Positions 1-10,089 of a stretch of DNA of 64,000 nucleotides are shown here, one piece after another. Source of the DNA: Hyaloraphidium curvatum (Eukaryota > Monoblepharomycota > Hyaloraphidiomycetes > Hyaloraphidiales > Hyaloraphidiaceae); NCBI GenBank assembly GCA_025558095.1, contig JAIVFI010000015.1, positions 496,001 through 560,000 on the forward strand. Reading direction: 5' to 3'. How positions within the stretch are numbered: position 1 is the first letter of the stretch; each line of letters opens with the position of its first letter. The notes below the pieces were generated by a model. It saw only the letters and a program-made list of their open reading frames with translations, was not told the DNA's origin and made no database searches. The position numbers were made by a program, and so were the translations under genes.

Positions 1-591
1 AGGGACGAAAATGCCATCCCTTGGATGGTACGTCACTGTCCCTCAAAAGGGATTGAAGGGATGACGATCCCAGGATTTTCACGAGTGAATGACTCAAGTC
101 TGTTCTATTGCTGACGAATTGCCACAGCGTCCCAGGGATTACTGTGCGCCTTCCGCGGACGTCCGCGGGACTGGCGAAGGAGCCGATGTTTTGTTCACGC
201 GACCATACCAGCACCGCCAAGGCTATCCCGAAAATCTCGGGTCCTTTGTTCCGCGGAACTTCCAAACAAGCTGACTTCGAATCTGAAGTGCAGTTCCGGC
301 AACTTCGAAACTCTATCGATATTGAGCCATTTTGGTCCATTAGGGAGATGGCCAGCAAGGGCAGGGACGGAAGTGGACGGAACCGAAAATGCCAGACGTC
401 CGTTGGGTCCATCACCATCGTGCTTCGCAGCCCACCGCATCATCGAGCAATAGGTCCGATTGTATTCCAAAGCTTTGGTCTCGTTTTGCTGTCACTTCCG
501 AGCGCAAGGGCGGGGCGGGGTCAGGGCACTGGGTCGGGCCCGCGGGCCGCAGATCAAACTGTCCGCCCGACTGCCCCCCATCGCCACGAAA
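1..591. other. Intergenic sequence upstream of the MAPEG gene
   Basis: I see no gene here. Reading frames in this stretch are short and have no recognisable motif. A perfect 16-bp palindrome, CCGCGGACGTCCGCGG, lies at 153-168 and could be a dimer-binding site, but nothing else supports that. Confidence 0.4.
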
Positions 592-1178
592 ATGGCCCTC
601 CCCCGCTCGGAAATCATCAAGCCCCTCTGCGGCCTCGTCGGCGTGACCGCCGTCGTCTGGGTGAAGCTGTTCAGGGACCGCTTCGCCGAAATCGCCGAGC
701 GCAAGATCACCCCCGAGTCGGTTGGACGTGCCGCCGTGCGCCTCGCGGGCTGACCCCCCTGGGACGGATCAGGGAGTTTTCGGCAGAGCCTGCCAAGCGC
801 GTTGTGCTCAGGGACGTGAACGCCAGCGACAACTTGAAGAATCTCTTCGAGGTGAACTTGGACCGCTCCTGCCCTTGCGGACGTCGTTCACCCGTCGACA
901 AAAAGGTCCCGACCCTCTTCACGACCCTCTGCCTGTCCCTCGCCGCCACCGACCGCGTTACCACCACCTTCTACCGCGGGGCTTGGTTGTACGTTGCCCT
1001 CAGGGCCGTCCACTCGACGATTCACTCGACCTATAACTACGCGAGTTTTCCGTGCCTTGAGCTGGGTCGGGGCTGACCCGATCTGCAGGTTCCGCACAGG
1101 TTCGGCGTGTACATCTTGAGCTCCCTCGTATTGTGGGGGATGTGGGGCAAGCTGGCGTGGGAGCTCTTCCGATCGTGA
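592..1178 (+). CDS. MAPEG-family integral membrane protein (4 exons)
   Basis: This is a small MAPEG-family protein (the family includes membrane glutathione S-transferases and eicosanoid enzymes) expected in an internal membrane. The model is exons 592-727, 787-851, 906-1040 and 1089-1178, in phase throughout and giving 141 residues, normal for the family. The first hydrophobic segment follows MALPRSEIIKPLCGLVG. The family core appears as NLFEVPTLF, then a helix with the AWLYVALRAVHS..H..YN pattern, and a C-terminal V..RFGVY..SS.VLW helix. The last intron (1041-1088) starts with GC, not GT, and no GT donor keeps the conserved residues. The substrate cannot be told from sequence. Next to it, 210 bp downstream, is the methyltransferase gene on the same strand. 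Confidence 0.75.
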
Positions 1179-1387
1179 ACCGTTCCCTGTTTCGATTCCC
1201 CTTTCCCTTGGAGTTGGACAGTAGCTGTCGCTGTATGCCCTTCCGTAATCGTACTTCTATTGCGCACCGAGCCGAGCAGATTCTTTCCCTCGTAGTCGTC
1301 CAAATGATCGATTGCAAGGCGTCCGTCAACAACCAACATTGGAACCGGGACGCGCCTCAACGCGCTGCTCCTGCCGACGTTGCCGCG

Positions 1388-2299
1388 ATGTTCGGCCGCA
1401 AATCGGGCCCGAACTTCGGCAGCCCGTTCGACCCCGCCCGCGCGCCGCCCCCGCCGGGCGCGAAGCGCGAGCCGCCGCCGCTCCTCGGCCGCCGCGTTGG
1501 CCGCATCGCGGGCGCCACCCTCGCCGCCGGCGCCTTCCTGCTGGGGACGTACACGGTGTTCGAGGTGCAGCGCGTGCGCAACCTGCCGCCGCCCGGGCCC
1601 GACGCGACCGACTTGGCGCGGCAGCGCGACCATTCGGGCGTGTTCAACGCGATCGCGCGAGACTACGACGGGGACGTCGACGGCACCGAGCTGTGGTCGC
1701 TGATGCGGCTGATGCGCCGCCGGCTGGTCTCGCAAGCCAAGGGGGACGTGCTCGAGGTGGCCGCGGGCACGGCCAGGAACTTCCGATACTACCGCCCCAA
1801 GGACATCAAGTCCATCACCCTGACGGACACGAGCCAGGGCATGCTGGACGTGGCGAAGGAAAAGTGGCGCGCCCACGTGCGCTCGGATCCGGGCACGCTG
1901 CGCGCGCTGCCGGCCTACTTCTACGCCGTGGACGCGCACAGGCTGCCCGCCCCGGACGCGACCTTCGACACGGTGGTCTCCACCTTTGGCGTGTGCTCGT
2001 GCTCCGACCCCGTGAAGGAGCTGCGCGAGCTCGGCCGCGTGTGCAAGCCCGACGGCCGGATTTTGCTCCTGGAGCACGGGCGGAGCTCGCACGAGTGGCT
2101 CAACGAGCTCCTGGACAAGCGCGCCAAGGCGCACGCGGAGCGGTGGGGGTGCTGGTGGAACAGGGACGTCGAAAAGATCCTCGAGGAGAGCGGGCTCGAG
2201 GTCGAGTACGCCAAGCGGTGGCACCTGGGGACGACCTACTACATCATCGCCAGGCCGTCTTCCTCGGCGAAGGACGCCACGGCGCCCGCGGCATCGTGA
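1388..2299 (+). CDS. Membrane-anchored SAM-dependent methyltransferase, Oms1-like
   Basis: A single-exon gene of 303 residues. The N-terminus is short, basic and proline-rich and is followed by one transmembrane segment (about residues 36-55), then a class I SAM methyltransferase domain. Motif I reads VLEVAAGTARNF, with a later acidic residue in TDTSQGMLD and a post-core VVSTFGVCSCSDP motif. The layout matches the yeast mitochondrial inner-membrane protein Oms1 and METTL7-type enzymes. I chose the ATG at 1388 because the open frame extending upstream to 1133 adds only unconserved residues. Mitochondrial placement is inferred from the Oms1-like architecture. The stop codon lies 3 bp from the stop of the convergent cutC gene, so the two 3' UTRs must overlap. 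Confidence 0.75.
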   Translation: MFGRKSGPNFGSPFDPARAPPPPGAKREPPPLLGRRVGRIAGATLAAGAFLLGTYTVFEVQRVRNLPPPGPDATDLARQRDHSGVFNAIARDYDGDVDGTELWSLMRLMRRRLVSQAKGDVLEVAAGTARNFRYYRPKDIKSITLTDTSQGMLDVAKEKWRAHVRSDPGTLRALPAYFYAVDAHRLPAPDATFDTVVSTFGVCSCSDPVKELRELGRVCKPDGRILLLEHGRSSHEWLNELLDKRAKAHAERWGCWWNRDVEKILEESGLEVEYAKRWHLGTTYYIIARPSSSAKDATAPAAS

Positions 2300-2302
2300 T
2301 CT

Positions 2303-3313
2303 TCAGCCGATCCCCCCGTCTCCGGACGACAGCGCTGCTATCAATCTGCGCACCTTGGCGCCGTCCCCGACGGTCCTGACGTCGTCGCGGCCCTTGAGGA
2401 CCGGCGCGAACGACACGGCAGAGTTCCGGCACGCGGCCGAGGGCGCCGCGGTCGACGCCGAGCAGTGCACCTCGCTCAGCGGGGGGCAGCCGGCGAGGGC
2501 GACGTGGTGCTGGATCAGCGGCAGCGTCCGCGGGTTCACGTCTGGAGGGTTGCTGTGAAGTTCTTGCCACCCTTGCGGAGATGGACACCCACCGCCTCCG
2601 GGCAGGATCGTGATCCTCCCCGCCGCCGCCTTCACCAGCTGCACGATCAGATCCAACCCCTCCAGCACGGACTTTTGCTGGCCGCTGGTCAGGATCCGCT
2701 GTATCCCGCCGATGCGAACGATCTCCTCCAAAGCTGCCAGTGGTTGCGCGGTCCAGTCGAACGCCCTGTGGAACGTCACCTCCATCGGCTCGGCCAGCCG
2801 CACCAGCCTTGTCCGTCACCGGTCAAGGATGGTCTGGAAGCCGGCCAGATGTGCACGCACTCGCTGGTCCGTCCGACGTCGACCGAGCCGTCCGGATTGA
2901 GGATCCCAAAGACGACCCCGCGCGCCCCTAGCGATTTGGCGGCCGCGACATCGCGCTTCATGATCTCGAACTCGATCTCCGAGTAGCAAAAGTCTCCCGG
3001 CCTGCGCAGGACGCGGGAATGCAATGCCAGCGTCAGTTGCCATCGAGTATTTCCGGTGGAGGTCCGACCTCGGCCGGATCATGACCATGACCGGAATCTG
3101 CAGCCGCTCGATCGCCACGGCGATGGTCCCGTAGCTGGGCGCCGTGCCTCCCTCTGCCGACGGGGAACCTCAGGGGAGCGATCGCTGTCGGGTGCAGGCG
3201 GACCGACCCAGGAGGTCCGCGCACAGCTCGATCCGGTCCGCCCCGTTCTCCTCGGCGACGAGCGCGGCTTCCACGCAGTCGACGCAGATCTCGATCAGAG
3301 GGCGTGCCGGCAT
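2303..3313 (-). CDS. CUTC: CutC-family copper homeostasis protein (5 exons)
   Basis: A TIM-barrel CutC protein linked to copper homeostasis, predicted cytosolic, 261 residues in the favoured model. Exons on the minus strand are 3313-3208, 3153-3069, 3001-2861, 2807-2593 and 2541-2303; all phases agree. Landmarks in order are IEICVDCVEAALVAEENGA, RIELCADLLEGGTAPSYG, VMVMIRPRPGDFCYSE, GVVFGILNPDGSVD, VTFHRAFD, RILTSGQ and ITILPGG, then EVHCSAS near the C-terminus. The fourth intron has two workable donors (after 2593 or 2589), changing a few residues next to the PGG motif. Introns are 52-67 nt. The gene is divergent from GUP1, with 101 bp between the start codons. Confidence 0.8.
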
Positions 3314-3414
3314 CGCGAAATACGGGGACACTGGTCTTCAGTCATGCGGAGTTTGACTGATCCCTTTGCCCCGCAGTGTCCACGGTCCATTGCCGGTCGC
3401 TCGGGCGGCGCCGG
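3314..3414. promoter_or_regulatory. Shared divergent promoter region of CUTC and GUP1
   Basis: Only 101 bp separate the start codons of the divergent CUTC (minus) and GUP1 (plus) genes, so both core promoters and 5' leaders must lie here or overlap the coding regions. I see no TATA box. Confidence 0.5.
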
Positions 3415-5414
3415 ATGACGGACTTGCCCGCGTACGCGTCCGTGAGCATCCCGCCGCCGTCGCCGCCCTCGCCGAGCCGCGGCGAGATGGCCCCGCCGCC
3501 GCCGCGGTGGCACACCGCCGAGATGCGCGCGTACGTCGTCGCGGTGGTCGTCGCCGTGGCGTCGATGCTCGCGATCGGCGCCGGCATGTCGTCGAGCGAG
3601 CTGGAGAACTACGCGAACTACGACCGCTTCCTCTCGCGCGGCTGGCTCGGCAGGCCGATCGACAACAGCGACATCCAGTTCCGCGGCTTCAGGAACAACA
3701 TTCCGTACCTCGCTGTGGCAATGGCAGCGCATTTGCTGCTGGGACGGGTGTTTGTGAAGCGCAGGTCGGCCGCGAGCGCGTCGGGGAGGCCAAAGGACAC
3801 GCCGTCGACGCCCAAGGCGGCAGAGGGCGCGGGACCGGGGCCCCCGGCGGGTGCTGACGCCGAGGAAGCCGCGACCGCGGCCTCCGAATCCTTTGCCAAT
3901 TACAACATCGCCTTCGGGCTGCTTTTTCTCGTCGTGCTGCACGGGTTCTCGACCCTGAAGATCGTCGGCGAGATCGGACTCAACTACGCCATCGCGCGCC
4001 GCTTCCGGGGCAGCGTCCTGAACCCGGTACTGACATGGACGCTGGCGCTGGTGCTGCTATGGTGGAACGAGCGCGGCGGAGCGCAGACCTACGGGAGCCT
4101 CGTCCCGTTCCTCGGGTTCCTCGATTCCTTCAAGGGCCTCCTCCCGCGGTGGTTCATCACCTTCAACCTGAGCATCCTGCGGATGATCTCCTTCAACATG
4201 GACTACTACTGGTGCCTCAACGGCGCCGAGGACGCCTTCGCGGCCCACAAGAAGGGCTGCGCGGCGTGCCGGGAGGCCACGACCAAGGCCGCGCGGTGCG
4301 AGCGCGGCCGGACAGACCAGCCCCTGGAACCGGAGGACTACAGCCTCCTCAACTACCTCTGCTATACCCTCTATACCCCCCTCTTCCTCGCCGGCCCGAT
4401 CATGACCTTCAACGACTTTGTCTCGCAGGTCCGGCACCCCCTCCCCTCGACCTCCCTTCCCGAGGTCGCGCGATACTCGGCGCGATGGGTCCTGAACCTG
4501 CTGGTCATGGAGGTCATGCTGCACTACATCTACGCCGTGGCCATGATCCGCGCCAAGGCGTACGACCTGCTCACGCCGGCGCAGGTCGGGATGCTGGGCT
4601 ACTTCAACCTGAAGTACATCTGGCTCAAGGTCTGCCCCTCACCGTGCTCCGGGGGGATGGTTGGCTGACCGTCCCGCTGCAGCTGCTCCTCATCTGGAGG
4701 TTCTTCAGGATGTGGTCGCTCGCGGACGGCATCGACCCGCCCGAGAACATGCACCGCTGCATGAGCAACAACTACTCCGCGGCCGGATTCTGGCGGTCCT
4801 GGCACCGCTCGTACAACCGGTGGCTTATACGGTGGGCAGCGGGCTGCTCGTGTCTCCCTTCTCGCGTCTGACTCGGTCGCGCAGGTATATGTACGTCCCC
4901 CTGGGCGGCTCCAAGCGACGGCTGCTTTCCATGCCCGTCATCTTCACCTTTGTCGGCTTCTGGCACGACCGCTCCTTCACGCTGCTGGCGTGGGCGTGGC
5001 TGATCATCCTGTTCCTGCTGCCCGAGGGCCTGGCGACCGCCTACTTCGGGACTCCCAAGGTTCGTTTCTGCGCCGACTAAGGTGGACAACGCTGATTCGA
5101 TCTGCAGTGGACGTCCTGGAAGTACTACCGCTACCTCGCGGGCCTCGGAGGCGTCGCCAACATCCTCATGATGATGGTGGCCAACCTCGTGGGCTTCGCG
5201 GTCGGCGTCGACGGCATCAAGAAGATGCTGTCGCAGCTGCTCACGATCGAAGGTACGTCCGGCGGGCTTCTTGTCGTTGTCAAGCTCACGGGCATCTTCC
5301 ACGACAGGAATCGCCTTCTTTCTCGGCACCTTTGTCGCGCTGTTCTCTGCCGTGCAGATCATGTTCGAGATCCGCGCGGACGAGGATCGATCCGGAGAAA
5401 AGACGCGATTCTAG
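3415..5414 (+). CDS. GUP1: Gup1-type membrane-bound O-acyltransferase (MBOAT), 5 exons
   Basis: A multi-pass ER membrane O-acyltransferase of the fungal Gup1/Gup2 branch, known for remodelling the lipid of GPI anchors. Exons are 3415-4629, 4683-4831, 4885-5059, 5108-5252 and 5308-5414, giving 596 residues in phase; yeast Gup1 has about 560. The joined exons restore the family signature LLIWRFFR..., [33 protein letters not shown] and PLGGSKRR. A later VGFWHD holds the catalytic-type histidine of MBOATs. Introns of 48-55 nt are all GT-AG. The N-terminal residues are proline-rich and a low-complexity Ala/Pro loop sits near residues 120-155. An in-frame GTG at 3376 would add 13 residues; ATG 3415 is preferred. 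Confidence 0.9.
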
Positions 5415-5469
5415 TTGTAGCTACAACACGATGCTACATGATTCTTCATTTTTGTTTCCCAGCCATGCT

Positions 5470-8183
5470 TCAGTATTCGCCGCGCTCGAACCGGGCGGCG
5501 TCGTAGAACGACGCGGCGACCTTCCTACCGGCAAACCATCGCCCGTTCAAGTTTGCTTGCGCTCTCGCGGCGGCTGCGGAACGGTCAGAACCGCACACGC
5601 CACCGACTCATGACTTGGCACCCACCGGCGGCTTCCTCGAACTGGACATAGACCTTGACCGTGTCGCTCCCGTCGACGACCCAGATGACGACCTTGGTGA
5701 CCTTGCCGTGCTTGCCGCACTCGTCGGCGATCTCCTCCTTCAGGTCGTCGTCGATCTCCTCCTCGATCCCGACGAGGTTCTCCAGCAGGAGGACGTTGCT
5801 GTGCGCTTCCGCGGGGGGCTGGGGCGTCGAGGGCGCTGGAACGGGGGAGGCGGCGGACGCCGCAGACGTCGCCGCGGATGCAGCGGAAGACCTGCTCTGC
5901 TCGAGCTTCTTCATGATCTCGTACCGCTGCGTGGAAGAGATGCTCGCGTTGTCGTCCAGCGAATCCTCGGCGGCCCCGGAAGCCTTGGAGCCCTTGGATG
6001 ACACGGCGGCCAGGACCTCTGCCGCGGCGGGGGTCGGGATGCTGCCGCCGGCCTTCTGGGCGATGTTGGTGTTGATGGCGGTCGCGGCCGAGAGGACAGC
6101 CGCGGGCAGGGTGACGGGCGCGCCGGGGCTCGCGCCGCGCTCCATGATCGACATGCCCACCGGCATGGGGCCACCGATCATGGTCTTGGTGACGCGCAGC
6201 TGCATGCCTCCGATCTCGAAGCCGTTCATGGTCGAGATGGCCAGCTCGGCCGCTTCGCGGGTTTCGTACTCGATGTATCTAGAGCGCGAAAGGAACGATT
6301 CAGTCAGTCGCATCATTCACAAAGAGCGTGTCTGCTGCTGGTCCGTCGGTGATGGAGGAGGAAACGGACGGAAAAGGACGAGTCAAGCCACAACGGAATC
6401 CACCGGCCACAAATCGCGATCCGTTTGACTTCACCGAGGCAACTTCAAGGCAATGCCTTAGGTGCAACGTCGGGAAGAGGGGGGAGAAGGGAAGAAAAGA
6501 ACGAAAGGAAAGAAGGAGAGGGAGTCCGAAAGCCGCAAAGTAAGTGCCGCAGCTCGATCCGCACCCCGGGTGACCCAAGCCACTCAACCATCGAACGACC
6601 GGACCAGCAGACAGACACGCTCATCGTAGCATTAACTCACCCGCAAGTTTTGTGCTTCTTCGTGGCCAGGTCCGGCATGAGCGATAGCTTGCTTATCGTT
6701 CCAAAGCTGTTGAAGATGTCCTTGAGCTCGGACTCGCCGATGAGCTCGTTCACGTTGGCGACAAAAATGCGGTTGGGAAGAGGCGGAGGCAGCGTAGACA
6801 TGACGGCGGGGTTGAAGTTGTTGGGCCTGCCAACTTTCAGCTGCCTGTGGACACGGAGCGTAGAAGTCAGAACGTTCAAGAGATCTCCGACTGCACGGAC
6901 TGACCTTCCGCCAATGTCGGCGCCGTTCATGTAGTCCAAAGCCAGCTGTGCGGCTTCCGGCACCTCGTACTCGACGAAGCAGAAACCCTTGTGCTTGCCC
7001 GTCGCGGGATCCATCGTCATTCCGACGTTCTTCACGTAGCCGAACTGGCCGAAGATGGCCTTCATGTGGACCTCGGTCAGGTCGAAGTTGATCGAGCCCA
7101 CGTAGAGGCGACTCATGACGAGGATGTTACGCTGCTCCGCACCCTGCTGAACGGCCAGCGCGGCGGCCGCAGCGGCGCCAGCGGGGTTCGTGGGCATCAT
7201 GGGCAGCGGAATGACCGCCGAAGGCACGTTGGGGTTGCTCTTTGCCAGCTGAAGGGGATTGGTGAGAAGAAAGCGTTGAAACGGTCGCCAGAGCAACTCA
7301 CGGTGGCATTCTGCTCCTTTGCAAACGCCTTTGCCTTTTCGAGTCTTGCACGCTGCTCCTCCGTCAAGGGCTGAGAAGCTCTGCTCGTCCAGCTCGGCGT
7401 GCCTGCCCACACAGTGTTGGTCGACCTATGTTGAACGGCCTCGAGCAACCCACCACTCTTCCTGGTGTCAGCCGAGTCATCCCGCCGCCTGCGACGCCGA
7501 TCGTCATCGGACCGATCATCATCGCTGTAGCGGCTCCTCCTGGGGCTCCTGTCGTCCCTCCGCCGTCTCCGACGGCGGTCGTCCGAAGCGTCCGAATCCG
7601 AGTCGCGCCTGCGGCGGTATTCCCTCGACCGGGAGCGCCGGCGCCGCCTCGATTCATCCCGACGGCGATCCTCTCGCGAACGGTCTCGCCGTCTGTCGGG
7701 GCTGCTGCGTCTGCTGCCTCGGTCTCTCCGATCCCGGCTCCGGCTGCGGCTCCTCGACCTGTCTCGGGTCCTCCGTTCCCGATCCTTCGACGTCCCGCGG
7801 TCCCGATCACGGCGCTCGCGTTCCCTGTCCCTCTCTCTTTCTTTTTCTCTGTCCCTTTCTCTGTCTTTGTCCCTCGCTTCGCTCGGCCGGTCACGCCGCG
7901 AGCGACTCGCGGGAGACGCGGAGCGCTCCGAGCGCCGGCTCTTCGAGTCCCGCTCCCCGGGCTTCGGGTCAACGTCCATGTCGTCGCTTTTGCTGCGCTT
8001 CGCATCGTCGCGTTTTCGGTCGGCCTCGGCGTCGCTCATGCGTGCGTCGCTGGGGGACCTCTTCCGCCGTCTCGACGGAGACTTCTCCCCATCCACGCCG
8101 CGGCCTCCTTCGCGGTCCTCTTTTCGCTTCTCGTCCGAAGCGTTCCGGCGCGAGCCATCGGCCTCCGTCGGGGACTTGGGCAT
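5470..8183 (-). CDS. PUF60: PUF60-type poly(U)-binding splicing factor with N-terminal RS domain (5 exons)
   Basis: A nuclear splicing factor that helps U2AF define 3' splice sites. Exons on the minus strand are 8183-7302, 7248-6905, 6844-6641, 6278-5626 and 5573-5470 (728 residues, phases consistent). Residues ~1-250 are an Arg/Ser/Asp-rich tract of RS and RD dipeptides. A helical [19 protein letters not shown] segment leads into RRM1 ([11 protein letters not shown]...[17 protein letters not shown]), RRM2 ([10 protein letters not shown]) and an Ala-rich linker. The C-terminal UHM ends in [17 protein letters not shown]. Animal PUF60 as I recall it has this RRM-RRM-UHM order but no RS tract; the RS tract resembles RBM39 or U2AF65. 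The third intron (6279-6640) is 362 nt, against 52-60 nt for the others, and could be a regulated intron. Confidence 0.85.
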
Positions 8184-8324
8184 CGTCCGGACCCGGGCAA
8201 GCTTTTGTTGTTTCGCCGTAATAACGCCCTCGAAGCCGCAGCCGTGGTCGATACTCGAAGCCGGGATCTTGAACAAGTACAGCGAGGCGTCAAAGAACTG
8301 CATCAAGTACACCACTAAGTTACA

Positions 8325-9962
8325 TTACTTTGCTTCGATCCATTCCTCCCAGGGCACTTCGACCCTGACTTTCTGGTAAACCCATGGAAGGTTGTCGCTC
8401 CCGATCCTCTTGCGCACCTGTTCCGCCAGAGTGTGATCGAACATCGTCTTGAACTCCTCCTCGGTCTGCAGCACATCACAGTAGCTGTGCTGAAATCCAC
8501 CGAATGACCTGACAGCCGCAAGGACCCTGCGCACGGCAGCTAAAGTGTCGTAGTTGGAGTCGCCCTCGCGGACTCCACGGGGCACACCGTAGATTCCGAG
8601 GTTCAGATAGTGCCGCCGCGACTCGTGCTCCGGCGGTGCAGGTGAGCCACGCTTCCCAGGATGGCGAATGAACCCGCCGCGATCGATCATGAGCGCCGGA
8701 TAGACGAGCAAAGGGAAAATCGACAGCTCGCGATCGACCAGTTCGACCATGTCCTGCAGCTTCTCCCGCGGAAACGCAAGGTCCTGGAAACAGCTCCCGA
8801 CGACATCGTTGACGCGCACTTCTGGCGGGCGCAGCCCCTTTAGGAACGTGATCTTTGGAGGCAGCATCCAGCCCATGGTCCAGCGGATCAGTGGGTGATT
8901 GCCGATGGGCCAAACGGTAAGCATGCTCATGCACATTGCCTTGTCGTGGCGCATCAAGTAATCGCGCATCGGCATGAGCTCCCTGTGTCCATCAGGAACG
9001 TCGCGCGCGTGCGAAAAGTACCAGGCTTTGTACCAGCGACCCTGGAAGTTACGTGGAACGCCTTCTTTCGACAGCTTCGCCATTCCGTCCTGGTCGATCA
9101 AATCTCCGCGCACAATGACGGCGTGCGATAGGGAGAAGATGAATGCCTCGAGGAAGAACGAGTCCGGGTCGGCAATCTCCTTCTCGTATGCCTCGCTGAG
9201 CGCGGCGATGGACGTGTATGTGCGGTACGTCACGAGCAATTCCTGCTCCGCGGGCACGACTCGGAGCGTCAGGCTCGTGACGAATCCCAAGGAGCCATGG
9301 CTGAAGCCCGCCGCTCGATACACGTCCTCGTTCTCGGTCGGCGTCGCCCTGATGACCTCTCCGCTACCGGAAACGAGCTCAAACTCTGTCACGGTGTCGT
9401 GGACGAGACCACATTGGTGGGAGTGTGTCGTCATGCCCTGCGACAGCGCCAAACCGCCGATCGTCGCGTCCTCCATCTCCAAAGTAGCTTCGAGCATGAA
9501 CCCGTGTGACAAGAGGTACGTGGTAATGTCACCGACCGTCACGAAAGGTTCGACGGTGACGGTTCGCGCTTCCTTGTCGAGAGACAAGATGTTGCAGAGG
9601 TCACCCATCGGCACCTTCAGTGCCCCGCCTTTTTGGACGGCGCGAACTGAATGGCTACTAGCCTCAGAGCGATCCGTTCGGATGGGCGGACGGCTGTCCG
9701 CCGGCAGCGCGTTCCACGCCTTTACAGAGTCCGCGACGCGACGGACCCGAGCAGCGTGGGCGCCATCGATGCCACTGTCCGATCCGGCAAGCCGCAAGCG
9801 TTTCCAGCGAGCAGGGAGGCCCCAAATTTCCGCCAGGCGCGCAGAGAGAAAGGACAGAGGCAGAACAACAAAGGCAATGAGGAACGGCTGCAGGCGCTCG
9901 CGGAGGCCCGGCTTGCCCGGTTTCGGGGCCTTAGAGGTCGTTTCCTCCTCAGTGGAGACCAT
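8325..9962 (-). CDS. DHCR24: Delta(24)-sterol reductase (DHCR24/DIMINUTO type), FAD-dependent
   Basis: A 545-residue intronless gene for the FAD-linked enzyme that reduces the C24 double bond of the sterol side chain, normally on the ER membrane. A hydrophobic N-terminal segment (about residues 27-50) is followed by the PCMH-type FAD fold. Matches to the human and plant enzymes include VEPFVTVGDITTYL, IGGLALSQGMTTHSHQCGL, SHGSLGFVTSLTLRVVPA, WYKAWYFSH, PLIRWTMGWMLPPKI and a C-terminal GGFQHSYCDVLQTEEEF block. Length fits the family. Most neighbouring genes carry introns, so its single-exon structure is notable. The start ATG lies 127 bp from the start of the divergent monooxygenase gene. Confidence 0.88.
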   Translation of the reverse strand: MVSTEEETTSKAPKPGKPGLRERLQPFLIAFVVLPLSFLSARLAEIWGLPARWKRLRLAGSDSGIDGAHAARVRRVADSVKAWNALPADSRPPIRTDRSEASSHSVRAVQKGGALKVPMGDLCNILSLDKEARTVTVEPFVTVGDITTYLLSHGFMLEATLEMEDATIGGLALSQGMTTHSHQCGLVHDTVTEFELVSGSGEVIRATPTENEDVYRAAGFSHGSLGFVTSLTLRVVPAEQELLVTYRTYTSIAALSEAYEKEIADPDSFFLEAFIFSLSHAVIVRGDLIDQDGMAKLSKEGVPRNFQGRWYKAWYFSHARDVPDGHRELMPMRDYLMRHDKAMCMSMLTVWPIGNHPLIRWTMGWMLPPKITFLKGLRPPEVRVNDVVGSCFQDLAFPREKLQDMVELVDRELSIFPLLVYPALMIDRGGFIRHPGKRGSPAPPEHESRRHYLNLGIYGVPRGVREGDSNYDTLAAVRRVLAAVRSFGGFQHSYCDVLQTEEEFKTMFDHTLAEQVRKRIGSDNLPWVYQKVRVEVPWEEWIEAK

Positions 9963-10089
9963 GATCGGTGGAATCCAGTGCGATGCGTTTCAGTACAAAC
10001 CGGCGGACGAGTCGGAATCGACGCCTGGCTTTGCCACCGCAACCACCCGTCTCCCATCGCCATCAAGACTCCCCGCATAGCGGTCCAAA
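9963..10089. promoter_or_regulatory. Shared divergent promoter region of DHCR24 and the flavin monooxygenase
   Basis: A 127-bp gap lies between two divergent start codons. Co-regulation of a sterol reductase and an oxygenase is possible but unproven. I see no clear TATA box. Confidence 0.4.
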
